From: Ehretia macrophylla
Taxonomy: Eukaryota; Streptophyta; Magnoliopsida; Boraginales; Ehretiaceae
Direction: 5' to 3'
Length of the DNA: 64,000 nt
Assembly: GCA_037974665.1 (NCBI GenBank)
Contig: CM075775.1
Coordinates: forward strand, 68,992,945-69,056,944
Shown here: piece by piece, positions 24,729 through 35,828 of the stretch
Position numbering within the stretch: position 1 is the first letter of the stretch
How the letters are laid out: every line of letters begins with the position of its first letter
Notes under the pieces: generated by a model
The model's input: only the letters and a program-made list of their open reading frames with translations
Database searches by the model: none
Told to the model about the DNA's origin: nothing
Program-made: the position numbers and the translations under genes

Positions 24729-25260
24729 CTTTTCAATTTTTTTTGCCCTGGTTAGGGTTGCCAAGATACTTTATCCACCAAATATCTATTACCGAATCCC
24801 ACGGAGCATTGGGCAAGACAACTTCGCTTCACGTAGAGGTCGGGCCAACAAACCGAGGGCGTAGGGTTTGTGACCAGGTCTCTGTCGCTTCGGTGCCCAT
24901 AACTTTTGATCCGTAGGGAGTTACGCGGCTCATAGCATACCGTTGCAAAGCTCTCTGAGAGCTCTACGATGGGGGCAGTGAGCCCAAAATCAAACGTTTT
25001 CATCAGTTTCTAGCCACTTTTCTTCTTTTGCCCTTTTTTTTCGTCCCGAATCGTACGTTATGAGCTATTAAAAGGACGACAACCTAACTCGCGGTACATT
25101 ATAGGGCCCTACAACGTGTCGATATCACGTCTTGCGAGGATGTTGCGTTGTTAAAGTGGATGGGTTGTCGTTAAGCCCATTGGGCCTTTTGAATAGGCCA
25201 TCTCTCTAGGCTGGCACTGTGAACCGTTAATACATATAGGAATTGTGCCCTCAACATGAC

Positions 25261-25378
25261 GGGTGCGATCATACCAGTAATAATGCACCGGATCCCATTA
25301 GAACTCCGTAGTTAAGCGTGCTTGGGCGAGGTAGTACTAGGATAGGTGACCCCCTGGGAAGTCCTCGTGCTGCACACT
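25261..25378 (+). rRNA. 5S: 5S rRNA copy 38 (type A, 118 nt)
   Basis: Changes are C18T, C20A, C39T, A49T, G85A and T111C, a 3' end GCACACT, and loss of one base near 70-72. The GAGGTAG deletion is shared with copy 37, so the two are probably close relatives. Confidence 0.91.
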
Positions 25379-25936
25379 CTTTTCAATTTTTTTTGCCCTG
25401 GTTAGGGTTGCCAAGATACTTTATCCACCAAATCTCTATTACCGAATCCCACGGAACATTGGGCAAGACAACTTCGCTTCACGTAGAGGCCGGGCCTACA
25501 AACCGAGGGCGTAGGGTTTGTGACCCAGTCTCAGTCGCTCCGGTGCCCACAACTTTTGATGCGTAAGGAGTTACGAGGGTCAAAGCATACCGTTGCAAAG
25601 CTCTCTGAGAGCTCTACGATGGGGGCTGTGAGCTTGCTCGCTTTGCCCATTTTTGGAGCCCAAAATCAAACGTTTTCATCAGTTTCTGGCCACTTTTCTT
25701 CTTTTGCCCTATTTTTCCGTCTCGGATCGTACGTTGTGAGCTTTTGAAAGGACGACAACCTGACTCGCGGTACATCAGAGGGCCCTACAACGTGTCGATA
25801 TCACGTCTTGCGAGGATGCTGCGTTGTTAAAGTGGATAGGTTGTCGTTAAACCCATTGGGCCTTTTGAATGGGCCATCTCTCTAGGCTGTCACTGTGAAC
25901 CATTAACACATATAGGAATTGTGCCCTCACCAAGAC

Positions 25937-26055
25937 GAGTGCGATCATACCAGCACTAATGCACCGGATCCCATCAGAACTCCGAAGTTAAGCGTGCTTG
26001 GACGAGAGTAGTACTAGGATGGGTGACCCCCTGGGAAGTCCTCGTGTTGCACCCA
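25937..26055 (+). rRNA. 5S: 5S rRNA copy 39 (type A)
   Basis: Only G2A, G66A and C119A differ. G2A costs one helix I pair; boxes A and C are intact. Confidence 0.93.
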
Positions 26056-26613
26056 CTTTTCAATTTTTTTTGCCCTGGTTAGGGTTTCCAAGATACTTTA
26101 TCCACTAAATCTCAATTACCGAATCCAACGGAACATTGGGCAAGACAACTTCGCTTCACGTAGAGGCCGGGCCAGCAAACCGAGGGCGTAGGCTTTGTGA
26201 CCAGGTCTCCGTCACTTTGGTGCCCATAACTTTTGATCCGTAAGGAGTTACGCGGCGCACAGCATACCGTTGCAAAGCTCTCTGAGAAATCTACAACGGG
26301 GGCAGCCAATTTGCTCGGTCTGACCATTTTTGAATCGCAAAATCGAACGTTTTCATCAATTTTAGTTCACTTTTCTTCTTTTGATCCGTTTTTCACACCC
26401 GGATCGTACGTCGCGAGCCGTTAAAAGGATGACAACATGGCTCTCGGGAGATCAGAGGTCCCTACAACGTGTCGATATCACGTCTTGCGAGGATGCTGCA
26501 TTGTTGAAGCGGATGGGTTGTCGTTAAGCCCATTGGGCCTTTTGAATGGTCCATCTCTCTAGGCTGGCACTGTGAACCGTTAACACATATAGGAATTGTG
26601 CCCTCAAAATGAC

Positions 26614-26732
26614 AGGTGCGATCATACCAGCACTAATGCACCAGATCCCATCAGAACTTTGAAGTTCAGCATGCATGGGCGAGAGTAGTACTAGGATGGG
26701 TGACCCCCTGGGAAGTCCACGTGCTGCACCCC
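26614..26732 (+). rRNA. 5S: 5S rRNA copy 40 (type A, diverged box A)
   Basis: Changes are G1A, G30A, C46T, C47T, A54C, G58A, T62A, T106A and T111C. Three are in box A. Confidence 0.9.
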
Positions 26733-27289
26733 TTTTCAATTATTTTTGCCCTGGTTAGGGTTGCCAAGATACTTTATCCACAAAATCTCTATTACCGAAT
26801 CCGACGGAACATTGGGTAAGACAACTTCGCTTCTCGTAGAGGCCGGGCCCGCAAACCAAGGGCGTAGGGTTTGTGACCAAGTCTCCGTCGCTCCTGTCAC
26901 CAAAACTTTTGATCCGTAAGGAGTAAAGCGGCGCACAGCATACCGTTGGAGAGCTCTTTGAGCGCTCTACGATGGGGGCAGAGAGCTTGCTCGCAATGCT
27001 CATTTTTGGAGCCCAAAATCAAACATTTTCATCAGTTTCAGACCACTTTTCTTCTTTTGCCCTGTTTTTTCATCCCGGATCGTACGTCGCGAGCTGTTAA
27101 AAGGACGACAACCTGACTCACGAGACATCAGAGGGCCCTACAACGTGTCGATATCACGTCTTGCGAGGATGCTCCGTTCTTGAATCGGATGGGTTGTCGT
27201 TAAGCCCATTGGGCCTTTTGAATGGGCCATCTCTCTAGGCTAGGACTGTGAACCTTTAACACATATAGGAATTGTGCCCTCAACATGAC

Positions 27290-27407
27290 GGGTGCGATCA
27301 TACCAGCACTAATGCACCAGATCCCATCAGAACTCCGAAGTTAAGCGTGCTTGGGCGAGAGAGTACTAGGATGGGTGACCCCCTGTGAAGTCCTCGTGTT
27401 GCACCCC
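27290..27407 (+). rRNA. 5S: 5S rRNA copy 41 (type A, 118 nt)
   Basis: Changes are G30A and G98T with one base lost near 71-75 (GAGAGAGTAC). Otherwise majority sequence. Confidence 0.92.
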
Positions 27408-27964
27408 CTTTTCAATTTTTTTTGCCCCGTTAGGGTTGCCAAGATACTTTATCCACCAAATCTCTAATCCCGAATCCCACGGAATAATCAGAAAGACAAC
27501 TTCGCTTCATGTAGAGGCTGGGCCCACAAAACGAGGGCGTAGGGTTTGTGACCAGGTCTTTGTCGCTCCGGTGCCCATAACTTTTGATCCGTAAGGAGTT
27601 ACGCGGTGCACAGCAAACCGTTGCAAAGCTCTCTCAGAGCACTACGACGGGGGCAGCCAGCATGCTCGCTGTGCCCATTTTTGGAGCCCAAAATCGAATG
27701 TTTTCATCTGTTTCAGGCCATTTTTCTTCTTTTGCTCTGTTTTTCTGTCCCGGATCATACGTCGTGAGCTGTTAAAAGGACGACCACCTGATTCTCGGTA
27801 CATCAGAGGGCCCTACAACGTGTCGATATCACGTCTTGCAAGGATGCTGCGTTGTTGAAGTGGATGGGTTGTCGTTAAGCCCATTGAGCCTTTTGAATGT
27901 GCCATCTCTCTAGGCTAGGACTGTGAACAGTTAACACATATAGGAATTGTGCCCTCAACATGAC

Positions 27965-28083
27965 GGGTGCGATCATACCAGCTCTAAAGCACCGGATCCC
28001 ATCAGAACTTCGAAGTTAAGCGTGCTTGGGAGAGAGTAGTACTAGGATGGGTGACCCCTTGGGAAGTCCTCGTGTTGCACCCC
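27965..28083 (+). rRNA. 5S: 5S rRNA copy 42 (type A)
   Basis: Full length with A19T, T24A, C46T, C67A and C95T. Confidence 0.92.
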
Positions 28084-28641
28084 CTTTTTAATTGTTTTTG
28101 CCTTGGTTAGGGTTGCCAAGATACTGTATCCTCCAAATCTCTATTACCGAATCCCACGGAACATTGGGCAAGACAACTTCGCTACATGTAGAGGCCGGGC
28201 CTACAAACCGAGGGCGTAGGGTTTGTGACTAGGTCCCCATTGCTCCGGTGCCCATAACTTTTGATCCGTGAGGAGTTACGCAGTGCACAGTATACCGTTG
28301 CAAAGCTCTTTGAGAGCTCTAGGATTGGTGCCGCGAGCTTGCTCGCTGTGCCCCTTTTTGAAGCCCAAAATCGAACGTTTTCATCAGTTTCAGGCCACTT
28401 TTCTTCTTTTGCTCTGTTTTTCCGTCCCGGATCGTACGCCGTGAGCTATTAAAAGGACGACAACCTGACTCGCGGGACATCAGAGGGCCCTACAACGTGT
28501 CCATATCACGTCTTGCGAGGATGTTGCGTTGTTGAAGCAGATGGGTTGTCGTTAAGCCCATTGGGCCTTTTGAATGGGCCATCTCTCTAGGCTGAGACTG
28601 TGAACCGTTAACACATATAGGAATTGTGCCCTCAACATGAC

Positions 28642-28760
28642 GGGCGCGATCATACCAGCACTATTGCACCGGATCCCATCAGAACTCCGAAGTTAAGCGT
28701 GCTTGGGCGAGAGTAGGATTAGGGTGGGTGACCCCTTGTGAAGTCCTCGTGTTGCACCCA
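28642..28760 (+). rRNA. 5S: 5S rRNA copy 43 (spacer split by LARD)
   Basis: Full length with T4C, A23T, T76G, C78T, A83G, C95T, G98T and C119A. The element at 28858 entered its spacer 97 bases after the gene; the rest of the spacer resumes at 39920. Confidence 0.91.
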
Positions 28761-28852
28761 CTTTTCAATTTTTTTTGCCCTGGTTAGGGTTGCCGAGATA
28801 CTTTATCCACCAAATCTGTATTACCGAATCCCACGGAACAATAGGCAAGAAA

Positions 28853-28857
28853 ACTTC
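28853..28857. repeat. Target-site duplication ACTTC (left)
   Basis: ACTTC precedes the LTR end. The same five bases follow the element at 39915-39919, and uninterrupted spacers carry ACTTC once at this place. Confidence 0.93.
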
Positions 28858-29742
28858 TATCACGCCCCAACCCGGCCAATAAGGTTAGACTAGGGTGTGA
28901 ACTAAACATTCAAGTCACGTCTCGTACTTAACTGTTTATAAAGATTTAACACTTATCATTTTTAGCCTAAAGTCCAAAGTTTTCCGGAAAACCGGCAACA
29001 TAACGGCTGTAATTGGACTCTTTAGTTTGACCTAATTCTCTAAACGCCTCAATTATTCCAATCATTAATCCAATTTCATTAAGGACTCCTATTTGTCACC
29101 AACCAATTTGCCTACTAGTTTATCTTGAAACTCTCGTTTGGTTAATAAACCTAACATGATAACTATGCCCCGTTTATTTTTCAATTTCCTATCATGCAAG
29201 TACCTATTATCCTTTAGTTTGCAAATGAACACCTAAGTGAAATTAGATAGAATTAACTTAGTTGATTGTTCATCTAGTGGTTTGAATGCCTACGATAACT
29301 ACTAATTAAGAAAACGAAAGCAAACAACCAAATAAAAGTTCGTCCGGTTATAGATAGTACAATCTCAGAATTAGACCCAAATTACAACGGGGTCATTTAC
29401 ATCAATAAACAACGAGCAACATAAAATAAATAGTCTTCAAGTAGCATAGTTCACAAATAGCCATAATCACGCAAGGCACACAAGACAGGCAATAACTCCA
29501 GGGGTTCATCGTTAGGCACACCGTCCTCGGGTACCTGTACCTGTTCTTCTTCACCTGTGATGAAAAAGAGGGTGAGTCCTTATGAACTCAGCGAGGGGGA
29601 ACGAGAAATACGTTTTGAAACTCGTTTTCCGGTTCAATTTATGAAAACTCTTTTTGAGAACATGTCACGTATTACAAATAATAAGGTACGCAATTATAAG
29701 AAACAAATCGAGTAACGGATACAAAGTAAGGGAACAGAAATG

Positions 29743-29864
29743 CCAGTCTTTCCTCCCCGAGGTTCTCTAGGAACCAAGCGAGAGTACTTACATATAAGCA
29801 CAGGAACAAGAATACCAGTCTTTGCTCCCCGAGGTTCTCTAGGAACCAAGCGAGAGTACTTACA
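29743..29864. repeat. Internal direct repeat of the LTR (2 x 50 bp, period 72)
   Basis: A 50-bp sequence containing TTCTCTAGGAACCAAGCG occurs at 29743-29792 and 29815-29864 with one mismatch. The partner LTR has it at 36714 and 36786. The solo LTR has one copy. Confidence 0.9.
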
Positions 29865-31975
29865 CATTGTAAAAAGGATACGGTGAGCATTTGCTCTCAA
29901 TGTCAATTTCGATTCATTTGGTGCGGCCGACTTCAATAATCCACTTATCGCTCCCAATTGGATGTACTCCGGATGTACCCCGAAACCTACGACCCAACTC
30001 TCTGAGGGTGAAATGCCAAGCGAGAGAGGGAATTGGACCATGGTAGTCACGGTAACACCGGCAAGCCCGATGCCGCCCGGCGTCCGTGAAACACTACCAT
30101 GCCACACTGAAAGGTTGCAACCTCGTATACAATGCCCATTTTTGTCATTTAACATTTCACATTAGGAGGTCAACAAAGTAGGTTGCCTCCGAGCAAGTAT
30201 ATGATCACATTTTGACATATTGGCATATAAGGCATTGTAAGAACATATAATCATTTCATATATCCATTTGAAAGCAATTAAACTTTAACGGGCAGCCAAG
30301 TAATCATGTTCAAATAAACCATTGAATATCTTTTAACAATTCACATTAGGAGGACAACAAAGTAGGTTGCCTCCGAGCAATTTCAAGATCACATATTGCC
30401 AAGTAAACGAACGAGGCATGCTTGACATGAAATTTCACTTTGTAGAACACATAGAGTCATATGAACATTAAATGGGCAGCCATGTAACACATGCAAGTCA
30501 AGCCATATAACTCATTTCGAAGTCCACGTAATCAAGTGATACGATTATTCACACGCAACAACATCTACGTGGTGGTTTCGGATGCAAGAAAAGCCTATTT
30601 GTCAACATGCAATGATCAAAATTACATTTAAGCTTATAAGACATTTACGGGCAGCCCACTAAGCATATAATTTCCACACAATATCTAAATGATCAACACT
30701 TAGCAAGACTACCTAGTCATTAGGGTTTCCGTTTCATGCTTAACCATGTGATTAAACCCTAAGTCAACTCAAGTTCATTCACAAGTCATGCATCATTCAA
30801 TTCAAACATCCTCAAGTACTCAAAACAGTCCACACAACATCCCAACACTACAATTCCAAGCAATTAGCACCACAAGAGGGGTTACAACAATTTTCCAAGC
30901 ATATAACTAAGTGAAACCTTTACTGCAATAGGCTGTTTTCCCACAATCAATAGGATAATCAAACAATCTCAAAATTCAGTGAATAAGATGTCAAATTAAA
31001 TCTTAAGAAGTTAACTAAACTCAGAAACAAACCTTGCATCAATTGGAGTTCAGAATCATTAGTTATGGCCGAAACAGTGAGGTAGCACAAAACTGTCCAG
31101 ATTTGCACACTTTTCAGAAATTGACGTTTTTGAGGTCCTTAGGGTCATTTTTAGCTTTGGTCCATTTCTGACAAAATTGTCCAAAACTGAAAAATCTAGT
31201 AGAACACCAATTTGTAGGTATTTTGGACAACATTTACTAAGTCAAACATGGTTCGCTCCACAAGGTCAGTGCATCTGCCAAAACCTGATTCATTTTCCCA
31301 GATTTCCAGATTTGGTCATATTTTAATAATTTGCCATTTTGAGGACCTTAGAGTCAAAATTAGCTTCGGCCTATTTCTGGAAAAAATGTTCAAAACTGTC
31401 CAAAATAGTCACTCACCAATTTTAAGCATTTTCAACATCATTTGCTTAGCTAAACTTACCTCGAACAGACTGGTCAGAGAGCTGTCATCCACTTCGACTT
31501 CACCTAGCATCATTTTCAAGCCAAGATCTTGCCATGCATGGTTGTTTAAGCTTATGAACGACCATATAGCTCAAGTACAGAAGCAAATACACACATTTAT
31601 GAGCATGCATGTGAAATTTCAAAGAGTTTTCAAAAGCTTTTAACCCTCACCTTTGCAATCAACCAAAAGATGCACAAAAACCTTGTTGAGGCTCAAATTT
31701 CTTCCTCTTCTTGCTTAGCCGAGTTTCCGACTTGGTTTTCTCTATTTTTTCCTAGCCTAGTAAGAAATCTCTTAGTACATGCATGTAGTTAGGACTTGAA
31801 GAAAAGAAATGGAAGCTTAGTAACTCACCTAGGCCGAAAATGAAGCTTCAATGCACATGCATGAGTGATTTTTGCATCCTAGCTTGTTCGGTTGAGGTCC
31901 TTTGCTTGTGGCTTGCTTGGTTTAGCTATGGTGTGAAGAAGAGAAGCTATGGAGATGAAGAACTCAGCCAAAACC

Positions 31976-32047
31976 GAAAAGGAGAGAGAAAATGAGAGGG
32001 AGAGAGAGAAATGTGAGGAAAGTGAGAGAAATGAGAGAAAAATGAGG
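31976..32047 (-). promoter_or_regulatory. Pyrimidine-rich tract of the LTR (element strand)
   Basis: About 70 bases of GAGA-rich sequence on the plus strand, hence a CT-rich tract on the element strand. It is identical in the partner LTR (38947-39018) and recognisable in the solo LTR (about 57835-57900). Plant promoters often carry such Y patches near the start site; a promoter role is inference. Confidence 0.35.
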
Positions 32048-32473
32048 CTTTTTGCAATTTTTGAGCATGTGGTCAGCCTTGGGCTTCCAAATCTGAATTT
32101 TTGTGTCTTCAAGGTGGAATTTGAAATGTTAGCATGGGCCATGAGTGGTTTGGTCGAAAATGAGAGGAAATTGAGGTGGTTTTGGGCAATTTTTTATGCA
32201 TTGATAAGTGTTTTTGTGTCATGACTTGTCTAGAATTATTTTGAATTAAACATGCATGCAAAAATCTGATTTTGTGTCATCTTTTGAATTGTTTTAACAT
32301 GTGTGTAAGAGAATGTTGGGTATTTAGGGATTTTAGGTAGAATAGAATATAGGGTATGTTTAGAGGTTGGTGAGATTTTGTCTTGTAGTGAGTTTAAAAT
32401 ATAATATTTAGGTGTTAGTGGATTTTGTAGAGATTATTTTATTGTCTTGTGCTTTGTGTAGGATTCTTTCTTG

Positions 32474-32943
32474 ATCAACGTGGTGGCACGGATTCCTAGG
32501 TCTAGGGCACGAATTACGAGGTAGACACGATCTACGAGGTAAGACACGAACTTCAAGACTAATGCACGTACTTCAAGACTAATGCACAGATTTCAATGCA
32601 AATGGATGCAATCCCTAGATAAATGTACGTAAACCAATACAAGGCACGTAATTCAAGACACGACTCTTAAACCTAGGTTAAAGCACGCAGTTCAAGGTTA
32701 ATGCACACGAAACGAAGAGACATACGCAAATCAAGGTCTCGCATGTAAATTAAGGTCATGGCATGTTTATCTAGGTATCGCACGTATATCGAGGATTAGG
32801 GCACACAATTTTAGGTTAAGGCACGTATAACGAGGTATGCACGAAAACCAAGACAGGACACGTAATCCTAGGTCGGTCATATAATTTTAGGTCTAAGGTG
32901 CGTAAATCGAGGTAAGATACATTATTCGGTGTCGGGCCTCACA
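32474..32943 (-). repeat. Irregular short repeats at the LTR start
   Basis: Many degenerate copies of a roughly 16-20 bp motif made of GCACG, a few A/T-rich bases and AGGT. The same zone occurs at 39445-39914, 58350-58585 and 120-362. On the element strand it is the outermost part of U3. Confidence 0.7.
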
Positions 32944-32956
32944 TCCTCCCCTCCTT
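32944..32956 (-). promoter_or_regulatory. Polypurine tract
   Basis: On the minus strand AAGGAGGGGAGGA lies directly against the 3' LTR start TGTGAGG, as expected for plus-strand DNA priming. Just upstream is GAATTTCGGGATGAAATTC, a motif often seen before the tract in plant Ty3/gypsy elements (from memory). Confidence 0.9.
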
Positions 32957-35803
32957 AAAAGAATTTCATCCCGAAATTCATTCTTACTTGTTAAGGTCAT
33001 TTAGACGGATTCCGACCATTGTCATTTTCAACTCCGGGTCGTCCTTTGCTCTGTGATCTCTCTTACCACAACGAATTCACTTCCTAGCTTTCTCCAATCA
33101 TTTAATTCGGTGTGACCCCTACATTTACAGTTCGTTCCTTTGAACAACTCTCTTTTCTCCAATTGATCTTAAGGTCGAGTTCATTAACTAAGGTTAGAAT
33201 CTCCAAACATAGTCATCAAAACTGCATCGGTATCCTAACAATAGAACTATAACTCCAAAATCATGACTCATGTTGTATCAATCTTGCATACATACCTCAA
33301 AAGGAATATCACAATAATACCGCAATCTTATGGTTACATACACTAATTTCAAGATGATAGGTCTATATCCGATTTACATATCATATCTACTAGCTTCAAA
33401 TTGTTAGCACGTAAGACATACACATGTTATGGATTATTTCCACAATACGACTCTATTTTCAGGAAAAACTCTCCAAACAAACTGATCCATCTCAAATCGT
33501 CATCTATCGATGGTATTATAGCCCTTCTTATCTCGCAGGTACATTAGATTGGCAAATCTTCTAATGACTAGTCTCCTAATCATAGGCTCCTATTCACTAA
33601 CATCCTTTCCCAGCTTCGTTAACCTTCATGCCCGTAATCAAGGAGAAAGACTGTTGAGGTTCATGAAACTCAAACTCTAAGGTTTATTAAGTACCACCAA
33701 CAAATTGCCATTGAAATTGCATGAGTAACTAATCATGTAGCACTAGTTCAACTTTTCAGTAAGCTTCATCAGCTTGTGATCCACAATTCATTTCCATATT
33801 CAAATCTCTATTTTCAAGTCACGAGGCTTCAAAACTTTCTTTTAATCTTATTCAAATTTCCTAAGACAAATAGCTTCAACCTCAAATAAATTCTACTCAC
33901 CTTAATCCACGGTTACGTCATATTTAAGAAGACAATGGTCCTACTCACTTAGCGACCTAGTCATCCCTTCGAACACTTAATGCTCGCCAATATATCTTCG
34001 ACATTAATGTTACTAAGCTGGGTTCATCGCCATGTAAGTGATATCAATACTCTACTAGGTTACCGACCGTACAACAACAATCCTAGGACTATAAATGGGT
34101 ACCGAAATGACCGAGCTCATAAAATACTTACACGAGATAACTTCAAGGTTGTATCAACATAAGAATTATAACCACAATATAATCTAATAGAACTTCAAAA
34201 GTAATCAATTACTTATTTAACTATCACTACAAAATTCACCCCTCTTATTCGACGACCACAATTCGAAGTCTCCAACTGCTAGTTTCTAGAAGTGAAACGG
34301 TGCACATAGATACGGTGGTCTAACAATAGTCTCTTGGGTCATCATGACTCTGATTTATCTCTATCTTACTCTCTTCGTTTACATGTTCAACTAACTAAGA
34401 ACATCAAGACTCATCGACCTTAGGTTCTAGGGTTCACCATGAATCATCATGCATACTTACTATTAGCTATTTAGGATTACTAATCATATCCTAACGACTC
34501 CACTTTGCAACCAGATGCTTAATATCATTTCGATGGTTTATATAATAGGTCTATCGGTATTACTTAGAGATATATGCTTCCTAATATCCTCTAGGGTATC
34601 CAAACAACGAGTGCATAGAATGACTTACTTACATAATCACAACTAAATCCGAGAGGTGCCAAATTAATACCATGATTCTTAATATAACCAATATCCAACT
34701 TAGGACCTTAGCAACATCATCTAATACATAATTCAATACCTTACAATTCCATTCGACCAAACATTTAGGTGTAGTCTTCCGAACACGAGTTCTCGTTACA
34801 CGAATTCCTCGATTCCAATATCCCCATATCTTGTTATACTAAAGATTCATCAATCTTGTTAAACTTAATCTCTAGAGTTGCCTACATGTCTCGAGGTTAT
34901 CCATTGTTAAGTTACCTAAACACGTTATTCACGCCTTAATAATCTAACCCCTATCGCCCATTTCCACGAGTTCATCCCTTAATTTCTAGGTCACAAACTT
35001 ACCATTGAGTGAACTTGAAACTCGTTAATATACACCTTATTAGGTTCAACGATGCTTAATTCCAATCAAGTAAGGATTCAATCGTACGAGTATATTGCCA
35101 ACTTCTTAGATAGCCTATCGAGCCAATTTTAAGATGTGAGAAATGGATTCAAAGAAACCTCCAAGTCAACTTCCACTATCAGCACATGAGAATATATACT
35201 ACTCTACATATTTAATAGTATGTTCTTATATCTTAAGCGAAGTTGTATGTCATTAAACTTTATACTTGAACCATAATTAGAAGAACGGTTTAACGGAATC
35301 AATAACTTCATAGCTATAAAATTGACAACTTAATCACAGGTATAGGTATTTCAAAAATAAGGAGAAACTTTACCTCAACAATTATACCCGTGCTACGCAT
35401 TTTATACATATGCATATCCAATAATACATACTATCCATCGAGTACCTGTGAAGATGCCAGAAATCTCTAACCGAGACTTTTCGTTCTTCCTGCATGAATT
35501 TACTTCCCTGAAAGTCCTAATTCTAACTATCTATGTGTATAAACAGTCATTTATGGTTATATAACATGCATATGTATCAAGAAAGATGTATAAAGGTATG
35601 CATGCATTATTGAGGGCACTAACGTGTCGGTGTGCATGACACATAATACATATAGTCCACAAAGGCACATAGTATTCAATTCTCAAAGAAATTAAAGCAT
35701 ATTAGCACACATTAACTCATATAAACAAGACATCACAATTACCTTAGGGCTTCTACCCATGGTCCGAGAGTTGAACCCGACTAACGCCTAGTTACTAAAC
35801 TAA

Positions 35804-35815
35804 GCTCTGATACCA
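35804..35815 (-). promoter_or_regulatory. Primer-binding site, initiator tRNA-Met type
   Basis: The minus strand reads TGGTATCAGAGC, complementary to the 3' end of plant initiator tRNA-Met, the usual primer of plant LTR elements. It lies 13 nt inside the LTR. That fixes the minus orientation together with the polypurine tract at the other end. Confidence 0.92.
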
Positions 35816-35828
35816 TTCTTATATAAGG

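Larger units (their letters stand above)
363..28857 (+). repeat. 5S rDNA tandem array, block 1 (fragment + 42 copies)
   Basis: Head-to-tail units with gene starts 675-678 bp apart, except one unit of 616 bp. Each spacer of about 558 bp carries no other gene. In order it holds the terminator Ts, TTAGGGTT, a conserved stretch with GTAGAGGCCGGG, TAGGGTTT, AACTTTTGATCCGTAAGG, the near-palindrome AGCTCTCTGAGAGCT, a TTTTCTTCTTTTGCTC pyrimidine tract, a GATATC-centred segment, the site-II-like motifs and the ATATAGG box. Short ORFs crossing gene and spacer recur because the repeat recurs; I do not regard them as genes. Confidence 0.97.
28858..32943 (-). repeat. 3' LTR of the LARD
   Basis: 4,086 bp, the same length as the partner LTR with a constant offset of 6,971. 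The outer end reads TATCACG where the partner has TGTCACG, so on the element strand the terminal CA has become TA. ORFs in it (for example the minus-strand stretch 29694-30155) also occur in the partner but are not kept in frame in the related solo LTR. Confidence 0.95.
32944..35828 (-). other. Non-coding interior of the LARD
   Basis: 2,885 bp of AT-rich sequence. The only ORF of 60 codons or more is a 60-codon plus-strand stretch at 33980-34162, antisense to the element, which I do not consider real. I see no protease, reverse transcriptase, integrase or zinc-knuckle motif. Apart from the primer-binding site and polypurine tract at its edges I see nothing to annotate. Confidence 0.88.

Noticed and set aside
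29694..30155. 153-codon minus-strand ORF in both LARD LTRs (also 36665-37126)
   Set aside because: It is in the element's sense direction, but the solo LTR does not keep the frame, and it contains the 72-bp-period repeat twice. LTR age alone explains its identity in both copies.
31248..31643. 131-143 codon plus-strand ORFs in the LTRs (also 38183-38614, 57104-57478)
   Set aside because: Antisense to the element and without recognisable domains. Similarity between copies is shared LTR descent.
32944..35828. Possible degraded gag-pol in the interior
   Set aside because: No reverse transcriptase, protease, integrase or zinc-knuckle motif and no ORF above 60 codons on either strand. A profile search would settle it.
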